From positions 310,001-374,000 of the forward strand of contig NZ_CP108474.1 of the NCBI RefSeq assembly GCF_036226445.1: a stretch of DNA of 64,000 nt, given 5' to 3'. The position numbers and the translations under genes were made by a program. Origin of the DNA: Streptomyces sp. NBC_01255. Lineage in GTDB: Bacteria > Actinomycetota > Actinomycetes > Streptomycetales > Streptomycetaceae. The notes below the pieces were generated by a model that was given only the letters and a program-made list of their open reading frames with translations, was not told the DNA's origin and searched no databases. Of the stretch, positions 27,721 to 36,146 are shown in pieces (the stretch's first letter is position 1; every line of letters begins with the position of its first letter).

Positions 27721-28938
27721 ATGCGGGTGCCGGATCGTGGAAGCATGGCCGACGTTCCGGAGCCCGGTGGGTGCCGACGTTGCCCCAACCCGTTCCCCGA
27801 CCACTACACGCAGGCCCGTCGTCTGATCTCAGGCATGAAGGAACTGGCCACGCTGGCCGGCCGGCTCGACTCCGGGTATGACCTGGAGGCGTATTGCGAC
27901 GTCCTCACCTTCGGGATGTTCGGACCGGGAGGGCGCAATGCGGGGGACATCCACCGCCTCATTCGGAAGCCGCACTCGGCACTGGGCGCAGCTCGTGATC
28001 GGGTGGCGGAACGCCATGCCGCCGCCTACCGCGGTGGGAAGGCCCAGGAAGAGCTGCTCCTGATCGGGGCGGCGGCACTCCTCGACCCCGACTTCCGACG
28101 CCGTCGGCCCGGGAAGTTCCGGCTCCCCTGGCAGCAGACCTGGGAAGTGATCTGCGAGGAAGCCCTGGGCGCACAGGAGGGGAAGGACTCCCTCTCGGGC
28201 ACGGCACGTTACAACTACCGGTCCGGCTTCGACCGGTGGTGCGAGAGGTGGCTCGATGCCCTGATGCGTCTCACTCCTGCCGAGCAGAACAACCACGCCT
28301 CTCCGGTAGCGGCACAATGGGCGCGTGCATACGACGCCCTGGAGCGGGCGATCAAGCGCGATCTGCAGGATGAACCGTGGGTGGTCAGGCTGGCCGATCG
28401 ACTGCACCACGCGGGGCGTGGGCTGGTCACCGGCATCGCTGCTTCCATGGCCGAGCCGGTGGTCGTGGCCTACGGCGGACGCGAGGTGATCGACCTGCCG
28501 TGGCCTGCCCAGTACCTGCTCTGGACCCGATATCCAGCCGGCGTCCGCCAAGCCGGCCCCAGCCGACACCGCCTGACGGCAGTCCCCCGGCTCTTCACCG
28601 CCCTCGACGGTCTCTCGCGCCGCTCCCTACGAGTGATCGGCGACACCGAGTGGCCCGACTCACCCGCCGTGTACCAAGAAGCCATCGACCAGGTCTCCAA
28701 GGCCGCGCTCTCGCCCGACGCCCACTGCTGGTGGAACACCCCAGCAGCTGGGCGGCTCCCACACCTTCTGTCCATGGCACGCGCAGACGCCGCATCCGCG
28801 CAACAGCAGGCACAGCGCGCCCAGGCACCCTGGGCGGTAAGACGACCACACGTTCGGGCCCAGCTGGCGAAACACCAGGAACGTGCAGGACATGGATCAC
28901 TCCCAGAACTTCCCATCCCACGCCATCTCTCCGCCTGA
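27721..28938 (+). CDS. Hypothetical protein, 405 residues
   Basis: Start ATG 27721 (in-frame ATG 27745 also possible; neither has a strong RBS). The composition is soluble and largely helical, with an N-terminal CRRCPNPFPDHY motif that could bind metal. Further in come TWEVICEEAL and DEPWVVRLADRLHHAGRGL. No family recognised. It is divergent from the membrane-anchored protein gene. Its 3' end lies 14 bp before the left arm of the C3 repeat. Confidence 0.6.
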   Translation: MRVPDRGSMADVPEPGGCRRCPNPFPDHYTQARRLISGMKELATLAGRLDSGYDLEAYCDVLTFGMFGPGGRNAGDIHRLIRKPHSALGAARDRVAERHAAAYRGGKAQEELLLIGAAALLDPDFRRRRPGKFRLPWQQTWEVICEEALGAQEGKDSLSGTARYNYRSGFDRWCERWLDALMRLTPAEQNNHASPVAAQWARAYDALERAIKRDLQDEPWVVRLADRLHHAGRGLVTGIAASMAEPVVVAYGGREVIDLPWPAQYLLWTRYPAGVRQAGPSRHRLTAVPRLFTALDGLSRRSLRVIGDTEWPDSPAVYQEAIDQVSKAALSPDAHCWWNTPAAGRLPHLLSMARADAASAQQQAQRAQAPWAVRRPHVRAQLAKHQERAGHGSLPELPIPRHLSA

Positions 28939-28951
28939 CACCACCAGGATC

Positions 28952-29158
28952 AAGATCCGGGCCAGTTCCGGTCCAACCCCTGCCGAGGAGGCACACCACC
29001 TGCCGTCTCCGCTGGTCAACGTGGGTTCGACATCTGTACCACCAGCACACGAAGAACCTGCTGGTCAGCTACTCGCCGAAGAAACTCGGCTTCTTCTGAG
29101 CGTCTTGGGCGAGACGTACCAGGAGGCGCTTGGGCAGCCGAGATCGCGAGCCATGGGG
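28952..29158 (+). repeat. Att-like site C3: arm + ALDH tail + right arm
   Basis: The core at 29049-29099 encodes [16 protein letters not shown] and stop. The left arm starts AAGATCCGGGCCAGTT (28952) and reaches TACCACCAGCAC (29037) over the same 73-nt interval as in C2. The right arm (GCGTCTTGGGCGAGACGTAC, then CAGCCGAGATCGC) matches C2 at its start and C5 over about 55 nt. Core motif: GAAGAA-ACTCGGC-TTCTTC. Confidence 0.8.
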
Positions 29159-29270
29159 CGGTGTGCAGCAGACGGCACGTCCCTGCAGCCAGTTGCAGTA
29201 CGGGGGCGGCCGCCTTGGGGCTCCCATGGCCCCTTGGCCAAGGCGGGTCACCATGTCGTGGCGACCGTTC

Positions 29271-29630
29271 TCAGGGGATCCACGTGTCGCCGCGGCGGCC
29301 GTAGTCGGTGGTCAGGAGCAACCGCCAGTCGGCCCGGCTTCCGTACACCGTCGCGTCGGTCATGGTCCGGACGGTCACACGCGCCGTGCCGCCGTCGAGG
29401 TCGAGCGCCGTGTCCACCTCGTCGATGGAGTGGTAGACGAACTGCCCGGCCTTCATCTCGGCCAGCCACTCTGCCTCGGGCTGCACGTATCCCGTCATGT
29501 GGGTGAGGGTGAAGGCCTCGTCGAGCAGGTCGTCGAGTGACTGTGTGTCTCCTTCGACCATGGCGTCCAGGTAGACGTGGTGGGCCTGGAGAATGTCCTC
29601 CCGGTCCGTCTGACTGGGGGTGGGGGGCAC
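29271..29630 (-). CDS. NTF2/SnoaL-like protein
   Basis: 119 residues. GTG 29630 has AGGAG 5 nt upstream. The NTF2-like cone fold is suggested by HHVYLDAMVEGDTQSLDDLL at the start, then LTHMTGYVQPEAEWLAEMKAG, and the ending WRLLLTTDYGRRGDTWIP. Such proteins (DUF4440/SnoaL-like) are small isomerases, hydrolases or binding proteins. It follows a broken SDR gene on the same strand, suggesting a former two-gene operon. Confidence 0.75.
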   Translation of the reverse strand: MPPTPSQTDREDILQAHHVYLDAMVEGDTQSLDDLLDEAFTLTHMTGYVQPEAEWLAEMKAGQFVYHSIDEVDTALDLDGGTARVTVRTMTDATVYGSRADWRLLLTTDYGRRGDTWIP

Positions 29631-29639
29631 GCTGACTCC

Positions 29640-30479
29640 TTGTTGCGTGGCGGGCGTTGCGCGGGGGCCCGGACTGTCGCCAGGCTGCGGCGCGTGCCCG
29701 GACGGCGTCGAGGTCGTCGCGGACCCGCTGCGGCTCGGCGTCGAGCGGCATGTTCGCCTCGTCCCGTACCGCGTCCAGGGAGCCAGGCGGGTCCTGGTCC
29801 AGCGCCGCGAACAACGGCCCCAAGTCGCTTGGTGCGTCTTCCTGTTCGGCCACCAGCTCGAAGGTGTGACCGGCCGCCTCGGGAGCGGTGAGCGCCGCCA
29901 CCAGGACCCGTGCGATGTCGGCGCGCGCGATAATTCCGTCGGCGGGGCCACCGGAGCGGCGGCGGTCGCCCTGGAGGAACACCAGGCGCTGCTCGTCAGG
30001 TCCGTTCATGTCGAACCAGCCCGGTCGCACGATGGTGTACGTGAGACCACTGGACCGCACAAGACGCTCCGAGCGGCGCTTCCACTCCAGCAGATGGCCG
30101 TAGCTGCTGCTGCGGGTAGTGGCCCCGATGGAGGTCTTCAGCGCCAGGCGGGGCCGCGCGCCGTCCAGGGAGGCCAGGGCGGTCAGGACGTTGTGTACGC
30201 CTGCGTAGTCCACCGTCTCCGGCGAGGAAGCGCCGGTGCCGAAGGAGCCGAGGGTGAGCACGATGGCGTCGGCGCCGGCCACCGCCGCGGGCAGGGTCTC
30301 GGGCCGGGTGATATCGCCGACGACAAGCTCGGCGTCGGCGGGGAACAGCTGGCCCCCTTCGCGCTGTCCCGCACCAGGGCCCGGACGGCGTGTCCGCGGG
30401 CGACCGCCTCGGCCACCACGAGCCGTCCGATGCTGCCGGTGGCGCCGACACCAGCACGGTCAGGGGCGGCGCTGCCATG
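29640..30479 (-). pseudogene. NAD(P)-binding SDR-family gene with two frameshifts
   Basis: ATG 30479 opens MAAPPLTVLV. The Rossmann motif GATGSIGRLVVAEAVARGH continues in a second frame, and ADAELVVGDITRP to ERLVRSSGLTYTIVRPGWFD in a third. Each break is explained by one missing G in a G-rich run (near 30449 and near 30352). The rest (ADIARVLVAALTAPEAAGHTF) is intact to about 29690. Either a recent pseudogene or two sequencing errors. Confidence 0.7.
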
Positions 30480-30652
30480 TTCGTTTCCTCCTCGCCAGGG
30501 CACGGGTGGGATGAGCGCCCATGCCGTCAGTCTCACTCGGTCATCGCGATCGCGCGCTGTGCGTCAAGCCCCCTGCGGGTGGTGTTGCCGCAGGTCACTC
30601 CCGTAAGAGGTCGGCTCTCGGCGCCCTCGTACAGCGTCCACGGGGGGGGCCG

Positions 30653-30717
30653 GTCATGCCTGCTTCGGCTTCGCGAAGGTCGCGCCGTCGATCACGAACC
30701 GGTAGCGGACGTCGGAG
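30653..30717 (-). pseudogene. Zinc alcohol dehydrogenase C-terminal scrap
   Basis: About 20 residues ending in DVRYRFVIDGATF, a short Lys-rich tail and a stop resemble the last strand of medium-chain NAD(P)-dependent alcohol dehydrogenases. No further match upstream. Confidence 0.35.
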
Positions 30718-30753
30718 GAACATCGACGTCTTCAGCTTCGATGGGCCCTGGTC

Positions 30754-31045
30754 ATGCACAGCCGCTTCGGCGTGTTCACCTTCATCGCGCCCTACCTGGA
30801 GCGGCTGGGCGTGGGATCGTCCGTGGTCGGCGTGGCCCTGACTGTACTCGGCGGTGCCGGCATCGTCGGAGTGAAACTGATCGGGCGCCTGGGACAGCGT
30901 TCCCTGATGGCGGGCATGGTGACCGCACCCGCGATGATCATCCTTGCGCTCGCTGCGCTGCTGGTCGCTCCGAACTCCCTCCCGGTCATGTTCCTGATCT
31001 TCATCGTGTGGGGCATGGGCTTCTCCGCCACCGTCCTGCTCTACC
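30754..31045 (+). pseudogene. MFS transporter fragment
   Basis: About 97 residues of membrane protein: FGVFTFIAPYLERLGVG, then VVGVALTVLGGAGIVGVKLIG, then MIILALAALLVAP and VMFLIFIVWGMGFSATVLL. This equals about three to four helices of an MFS efflux protein, without start, N-terminal half or end. The right side is joined to an antisense DUF2255 relic. Confidence 0.65.
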
Positions 31046-31272
31046 AGCAGACACCACCGGCCTCCACATGGCCCTCGCGGCAAGCACGGGTGCCATGGAA
31101 CCAGTCGGAGCCGGGGCCGTTCACGGAACGGACGTAGATGTCGTCGGCTACGCGCACGACCCAGATCGCGCGCGGGCTGCTCAGCCCGCCGTCCCGGCGT
31201 GGTGACGCGATCTCCAGCTCCTCGGCGGCTCCGACGCGGTCGAGCTCGTCGGCGGTCCGGGTGGTGGTCGTG
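31035..31272 (-). pseudogene. DUF2255-family gene remnant
   Basis: The minus strand encodes TADELDRVGAAEELEIAS, then SPRAIWVVRVADDIYVRSVN, DWFHGTRA and GHVEAGGV, the body of DUF2255 proteins. There is no start codon in frame (a TGA precedes it), and the C-terminus is replaced by the MFS scrap. Function of the family is unknown. Confidence 0.6.
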
Positions 31273-31392
31273 GTTCATCTCCTCGTGCGTCGTACGACTA
31301 CTCCTGCAGGGCGGGTTTGAGCAGGACGGCGGAGATCTGTCCGGTCGACCGGCAAGTTTTTGAAGAGGATGGCGGGCCGGTGTCGGGGGGCG
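31273..31392. other. Gene-free stretch
   Basis: 120 bp without coding signal between the DUF2255 relic and the truncated membrane protein. Confidence 0.3.
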
Positions 31393-32018
31393 TCAGCCGT
31401 GCTTCCGCAGAGCCCGGGAGAGGCGTTCGCCGAGCGTGCGGTCTATGCCCGATGGGGAGTCGATGCCCAGGGTGGCCGCCAGGTCGCGGACGTGCAGGTC
31501 GGCCAAGGCCTCGGTGAGTTCGGCGAACGCGTCCGCGGCGGCCCGGCCGCGACGGAGGCCCGCGGCGACGGCGGTGATCCCGACCAGGGCGGCCGGCCAC
31601 CACCACACGCCCATCACCAGATACCCCGCGCCCCAGGCGCACAGGCGCGCCGCCGCGCCGAACCGCACGCGAGCGGCGTGCAGTTCGGCGCGGGTTCCGT
31701 CGGCGGCGAGGAGCCATAGGTGGGGCCAGGCGGCCGCCAGGTCCAGGCGGTATATGCCCCAGAGCCGTTGCCCGGGTGCGGCAAACCGGTCGCCCACGCC
31801 GAAGGGGTGGCGTGGCGCGGCAGCCGCGATACGGTCACGGTCGGCGAAGTGGCCCTCCGCGAGGCCGGCGAGCCTGTCGGCGTCATCCGCCCCGGCGATA
31901 CGGGCCCGGCCCGCCGTGACCAGCGCGGCGCGGAACGCGGCGTCGGCGGCGCGCCATCGGCGCAGCCGGCGGTCGGCGAGGCGCCGCAGCAGGGGCCCGC
32001 GGGGCTCGGCGCACCAGA
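31393..32018 (-). pseudogene. Membrane protein truncated at the C4 junction
   Basis: The frame is protein-like from about 32018 (WCAEPRGPLLRRLADRRLRR) through FRAALVTAGRARIAGADD and GQRLWGIYRLDLAAAWPHLW. It then has two membrane segments (LCAWGAGYLVMGVWWW and PAALVGITAVAAGL). The C-terminus is intact, but a TAA sits at the C4 boundary and no start codon with an RBS precedes the conserved part. The 5' end was therefore lost at the recombination junction. Confidence 0.6.
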
Positions 32019-32024
32019 GGAGTT

Positions 32025-32075
32025 ACGAAGAACCTGCTGGTCAGCTACTCGCCGAAGAAGCTCGGGTTCTTCTAG
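32025..32075 (+). repeat. ALDH 3'-end repeat copy C4
   Basis: 17 codons encoding [16 protein letters not shown] and a TAG stop. It matches C2 over a 49-bp run (GAAGAA-GCTCGGG-TTCTTC core) but lacks the C2/C3 arms. Left of it is a truncated gene; right of it is the integrase-end match below. Confidence 0.85.
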
Positions 32076-32094
32076 GGGCATGAAAAGTGGCGCC
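32072..32094 (-). other. Match to the end of the integrase gene relic
   Basis: CTAGGGGCATGAA and 10 further bases match 55919-55941, the last codons of the tyrosine recombinase relic, at 21 of 23 positions. Read on the minus strand it ends in FSCP and stop, against LCSCP and stop at the relic. The stop codons of the ALDH tail (TAG 32073-32075) and of this minus-strand end overlap in CTAG. It looks like a fossil junction of integrase gene end and ALDH tail. Confidence 0.6.
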
Positions 32095-32119
32095 CGAACT
32101 GGGCCACGGCACGTTGTCA

Positions 32120-32149
32120 AAGGGCCCCACCGTTCGCGGTGGGACCCTT
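32120..32149 (-). terminator. Strong terminator of the MFS/aminotransferase operon
   Basis: AAGGGCCCCACCG and CGGTGGGACCCTT form a 13-bp stem with one G-U type mismatch and a TTCG tetraloop, 17 nt beyond the stop of the minus-strand MFS gene. Confidence 0.85.
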
Positions 32150-32165
32150 CGAGACGTGCTCCATG

Positions 32166-33491
32166 TCAGTCGGCGGCCTGCCCGTCCGTTCCCGCCGTGA
32201 CGGGTTCTTCCGGTGCCGACGGCAGGCTGCGTAGTCGGCTCACCGGGGACAGGACGAGTGCGATCAGCACGGCGGCCGAGGCGATCGCCGCCACGGTCAA
32301 TGCACCCCGGGCACCGATCCGGCCGGACAGCAGGCCCGCGAACAGGCCACCGAGTGCTCCGCCGCCGAACAGCAGGGTGCGGAAGACCGCCGTCATCCGG
32401 CCCATCATCGACTGTGGGGTACTGGCCTGGCGCAGACTGACGATGACGACGCCGGCGACGCCGAGCCCGAGGTAGGTGATGAAGAAGGAGAGGACGAACA
32501 TCCCCACCATCACCGGCCGGGGGCCGGCGGCCAGGACGATCAGCATCGGGCCGATGAGGAGGGCCGACTGCGCGACGAGGTAGACAAGGCCGAGCCGGAA
32601 GCGCCGGATCACCTTGCGGGAGATCGCCGCGCCGATCAGACCGCCCACGGAGGCAGTGGCGAAGATGCCGCCGAGGACCGTCGAGTCCAGCTGCAGGTCC
32701 CGTGCCCCGTACAGCAGGAACATCGTCCACACCGTGACCATGGAGAAATTGCAGCAGAACCCGATGAGCGCGAGAGACCGCAGCACCGGGTTCTTCAGGA
32801 CCCAGCGCAGACCGTCCCTGAGCTCGGTCGGCACGTGTCGTCGTGCGGCCGGGAGCCGGGGTCCTGGCTCGGGGGTGCGGATGAGGAGCAGCGAGACCAG
32901 GGACACCAGATAGGAGAACGCGTTCACGATCAGCGCCACGGGTGCGGTCAGAGCGCCGATCAGGACACCGGCGAGCCCGGGTCCCGCCACGTCGGCCGCC
33001 GATGAGCTCATCCCCATCTTGGCGCCGGCTTCGACATAGTGCTGGGGGTCGCGTACGAGTGTGGGCACGTACGACATCCAGCTCACGTCGAACAGCACCG
33101 AGGCCACGCCGACGGCGCATGCGATCACCAGGAGCGAGGCCATGCTCAGCGCGTCCGTCCAGTACAGGACGGGCACGAGGGCCAACAGGATCATCCGGAC
33201 AAGGTTGGCGCCGAGCATGATCCGCCGGCGCCGGGCGCGGTCCACCCACACCCCGAAGACCAGGGCGAGTCCGAGATACGGGACGAGTTGCAGGAAGCGC
33301 AGGACACCGACCTGCTCGTCGGTGGCGTCGAAGGCGAGGATCGCGGTCAGGGGTAGGGCGAGATTCGTGACCTGGGTGCCGAGGAGCGAGATGGTCTCGC
33401 CGAGCCAGAACTTGAGAAAGTCGCCGTTGCGCCAGAGGCTGTCCGGGCTGTCCGGGGCCGGTTCTACGGTGCGTGTCTGCGTGGCGGTCAT
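32166..33491 (-). CDS. MFS efflux transporter (enterobactin-exporter-like)
   Basis: 441 residues with about 12 membrane helices. It starts NGDFLKFWLGETISLLGTQV, the typical entry of the MFS_3/EntS-like group, with VWVDRARRRRIML as the loop 2-3 motif. The start ATG 33491 overlaps the stop of the upstream aminotransferase gene (ATGA), so the two are translationally coupled. A proton-driven exporter of a small product, perhaps one made or modified by the aminotransferase. Substrate not inferable. Confidence 0.88.
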   Translation of the reverse strand: MTATQTRTVEPAPDSPDSLWRNGDFLKFWLGETISLLGTQVTNLALPLTAILAFDATDEQVGVLRFLQLVPYLGLALVFGVWVDRARRRRIMLGANLVRMILLALVPVLYWTDALSMASLLVIACAVGVASVLFDVSWMSYVPTLVRDPQHYVEAGAKMGMSSSAADVAGPGLAGVLIGALTAPVALIVNAFSYLVSLVSLLLIRTPEPGPRLPAARRHVPTELRDGLRWVLKNPVLRSLALIGFCCNFSMVTVWTMFLLYGARDLQLDSTVLGGIFATASVGGLIGAAISRKVIRRFRLGLVYLVAQSALLIGPMLIVLAAGPRPVMVGMFVLSFFITYLGLGVAGVVIVSLRQASTPQSMMGRMTAVFRTLLFGGGALGGLFAGLLSGRIGARGALTVAAIASAAVLIALVLSPVSRLRSLPSAPEEPVTAGTDGQAAD

Positions 33492-34726
33492 CGCCGTCCC
33501 CGGCTGAGGAGGTCCGCGACCGCGTCGGCGACGTGGTCCACCTCCTCCTCGGTGTTGTAGTAGTGCGGCGACAGGCGCAGACACCATTCGATGCCCTTGT
33601 CCGCGAAGTCGAGCTGCGCGAACTCACGGAAGCTGAGTGCCGAGTTGATGGAACGGGCGTCCATGGCCGCCTTGAACGGCTCCGGCTGCCAGCCCTCCAC
33701 CTCGAAGGTGACGAGCGCGGCGAGACGCCGGCCACGGTCGAGCAGGCGCACTCCGGGGATGGGTTCGAGCCGGTCGCGCAGCCGGGCCGCGAGCATCGGT
33801 GTGCGCTGCTCGATGGCCTCGATGCCGACCTCGCGGGCATAGCGCGTCGCGGCGGCGCTGCCGAGCACCGTGGCGTACGGCAACTCCCACTCCTCGAACC
33901 GGGTTGCCGTCCCGACGGGCTCGTAGCCGCCCGGCTCGGTCCAGCGGGCGCCGTGCATGTCGATGAACAGCGGCTCGTAGCCCGCGCGCAGGACGCGATC
34001 GGAGACGTACAGGAATCCGGAGCCGCGCGGCCCGCGCAGGAACTTGCGGCAAGTGGCGGTGAGGAAGTCGCAGCCGATCTCCTCCACGTCGAGGACGAAC
34101 TGGCCCACCGACTGACAGGCGTCGACCAGGTAGAGCAGGTCCAGCTCACGGCAGTGGCGGCCGATCTCGGCCACGGGCGAGACCAGACCCGAGTTGGTGG
34201 GGACATGGGTGGCGGACACCAGGCGCGGGCGGTGGGTCCGCATCAGCGCGGCCATCGCCTCCACATCGACCCCGCCCTCGGGTGCGTCGGGCGCGTGGAC
34301 GATGCGTACACCGAATCGCTTTCGCAGGGACAAGAAGGCGATCTGGTTGGAGACGAAGTCGTCGCGGGTGGTGAGGATGACGTCGTCGGCCTCGAACGGG
34401 ATCGAGGACAGGGCGTTGGAGTAGGCGTGGGTGGCGCTGCCCGCGAAGGCGATGTTGTCGGGCGTGGTGTTGATGAGGGCGGCGATCTCCGTGTAGAACT
34501 CGCGGACTTCGGCGGCTCGGGCGGCCGACGCCTCGTAGCCGCCGATCCGCGCCTCGAGGTTCAGCTGGCCGACCATCGCGTCCAGGACCGGGGCTGCCAG
34601 CAGGCCGGAGCCCGCGTTGTTGAAGTGGATGACCTGTCGGCACCCCGGGGTGTCGGCCCGCAGAGCGGCGACGTCCAGCTGAAGTGCTTCCGAAGCGGAG
34701 CTAGTAGCGCTATTCTTCTCTGTCAT
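33488..34726 (-). CDS. Class V PLP-dependent aminotransferase
   Basis: 412 residues. The fold-type I class V signatures are seen: HFNNAGSGLLAAPVLDAM near the N-terminus, VDACQSVGQF (PLP-binding Asp) and the Schiff-base Lys in ATCRKFLRGPRGSG. It is related to isopenicillin-N-epimerase/cysteine-desulfurase-like enzymes. ATG 34726 is the only plausible start. It shares the CATG tetranucleotide with the divergent MocR start at 34725, so at least one of the two mRNAs is probably leaderless or starts inside the other gene. Coupled to the MFS gene. Confidence 0.88.
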   Translation of the reverse strand: MTEKNSATSSASEALQLDVAALRADTPGCRQVIHFNNAGSGLLAAPVLDAMVGQLNLEARIGGYEASAARAAEVREFYTEIAALINTTPDNIAFAGSATHAYSNALSSIPFEADDVILTTRDDFVSNQIAFLSLRKRFGVRIVHAPDAPEGGVDVEAMAALMRTHRPRLVSATHVPTNSGLVSPVAEIGRHCRELDLLYLVDACQSVGQFVLDVEEIGCDFLTATCRKFLRGPRGSGFLYVSDRVLRAGYEPLFIDMHGARWTEPGGYEPVGTATRFEEWELPYATVLGSAAATRYAREVGIEAIEQRTPMLAARLRDRLEPIPGVRLLDRGRRLAALVTFEVEGWQPEPFKAAMDARSINSALSFREFAQLDFADKGIEWCLRLSPHYYNTEEEVDHVADAVADLLSRGRR

Positions 34727-34745
34727 GAACGACGGTAGCACTTCT
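34681..34745. promoter_or_regulatory. Candidate MocR operator over the divergent starts
   Basis: GAAGTGCT (34681-34688) and AGCACTTC (34737-34744) are a perfect 8-bp inverted repeat centred on the divergent start codons. GTAGCGCTA (34705) and GTAGCACTT (34735) are near-direct repeats 30 bp apart, and TAGCGCTA is a perfect palindrome. MocR proteins typically bind direct repeats near their own divergent promoter. Confidence 0.45.
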
Positions 34746-36146
34746 GGGGAGTTGGCCGACAGTCTCCGTACGCGGCTCTCCCGGCTTTCCCCCGGCGACC
34801 GGCTGCCGAGCAGCCGGGAGCTGATCAAGGAGTACCGGGTCGGCCCCGCGACCGTGGCGCGGGCCATCGCCGCGCTGGCCGCCGAGGGCGCGGTGGTGAC
34901 CCGTCCGGGCAGCGGTACGTTCGTGGCGCAGCGCACCCGACTCCACGGCGAAGCCGCCGCCACGGACACGGACTGGCAGACGGTCGCCCTCACCGACCGC
35001 GCCGTAGACACCCAACTGATCGCCGACCCGCTCGGCCCGCCGCCGGCCGGAACGATTGCGATGGACGGCGGCTACGTGCACCGCTCGCTCCAGCCCACCC
35101 GGGCCCTGAGCGCGGCGCTCGCGCGGGCAGCACGCCGTCCGGACGCCTGGGACCGCGCCCCGGCCGGCGGACTCATGGCGCTGCGCACCGTGTTCGCCCG
35201 CATCGTCGGCGGCAGCGTGGCGCCGGAGGACGTGCTGGTCACCGCAGGCGGACAGAGCGCCCTGTCGATCGCGTTCCGGGCCATCGCCGGGCCCGGCAGC
35301 CCGGTCCTGGTGGAGTCCCCCACCTATCCCCGGGCCCTGGCCGCCGCCCGCGCCGCGGGGCTGCGGCCCGTCCCGGTACCGCTCGACGCCGACGGCCTGC
35401 GGCCCGACATGCTGGCCGACGCGTTCGCGATGACCGGCGCGCGACTGCTGTACTGCCAGCCGACCTTCCAGAACCCGACCGGCACCGTCCTTGCACCCGA
35501 GCGGCGCCGCCAGATCCTCGACGTGGCGCGCGCCTCGGGCGCGTTCGTCATCGAGGATGACTTCGCACGGCACCTGGGACACGGCAGCGCCGTGCCGCGG
35601 CCGCTGGTCGCCGACGACCGCGACGGCACGGTCGTCCACGTCACCTCACTCACCAAGCCCGCCGCACCGAGCCTGCGGATCGGGGCGCTCGTGGCCCGCG
35701 GACCGGTCATGGAACGCATGCGGGCGGTGCGCCTGGTCGACGACTTCTTCGTCACGCGCCCGCTCCAGGAGGCCGCGCTCGAAGTGCTCAGCTCCCCGTC
35801 CTGGGAGCGGCACGTACGTTCTCTCGGTACGGCGCTGCGGGAGCGGTGCGCCGCGCTGGCCGCCGCGGTCACGCAGGAGATCCCCGGCGCGACCTTGGCC
35901 GGGCTGCCCACGGGCGGACTGCACTTGTGGGTTCGTCTGCCGTCAGGTGTGGACGACACGGTCCTCACCGCCGCCGCCCGGCAACGCGGCGTCGCGGTGA
36001 GCGCCGGCAGCCGCTACTTCGCCACGGAGCCGCCGGCGGCTCACCTGCGTATCGGGTTCGCCACGACGGCCGATCACGCCGAACTGACCGAGGGCACACG
36101 TCGGCTGGCAGCCGCGCTTGCGGATGTCGGCCCCGGGCAGGGGTGA
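34725..36146 (+). CDS. MocR-type GntR regulator with aminotransferase domain
   Basis: 473 residues. A GntR winged helix (about 8-70: SRELIKEYRVGPATVARAIA, then GSGTFVAQR) is followed by a fold-type I PLP domain. That domain has the PLP-site motif QPTFQNPTGTV and the Lys in VTSLTKPAAPSLRIG. MocR proteins sense PLP or amino acids and usually control a divergent PLP-related gene. Here the divergent gene is the class V aminotransferase plus exporter. The start codon overlaps the neighbour's start, and the RBS-like GGAG is too far away, so a leaderless transcript is likely. Confidence 0.88.
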   Translation: MNDGSTSGELADSLRTRLSRLSPGDRLPSSRELIKEYRVGPATVARAIAALAAEGAVVTRPGSGTFVAQRTRLHGEAAATDTDWQTVALTDRAVDTQLIADPLGPPPAGTIAMDGGYVHRSLQPTRALSAALARAARRPDAWDRAPAGGLMALRTVFARIVGGSVAPEDVLVTAGGQSALSIAFRAIAGPGSPVLVESPTYPRALAAARAAGLRPVPVPLDADGLRPDMLADAFAMTGARLLYCQPTFQNPTGTVLAPERRRQILDVARASGAFVIEDDFARHLGHGSAVPRPLVADDRDGTVVHVTSLTKPAAPSLRIGALVARGPVMERMRAVRLVDDFFVTRPLQEAALEVLSSPSWERHVRSLGTALRERCAALAAAVTQEIPGATLAGLPTGGLHLWVRLPSGVDDTVLTAAARQRGVAVSAGSRYFATEPPAAHLRIGFATTADHAELTEGTRRLAAALADVGPGQG

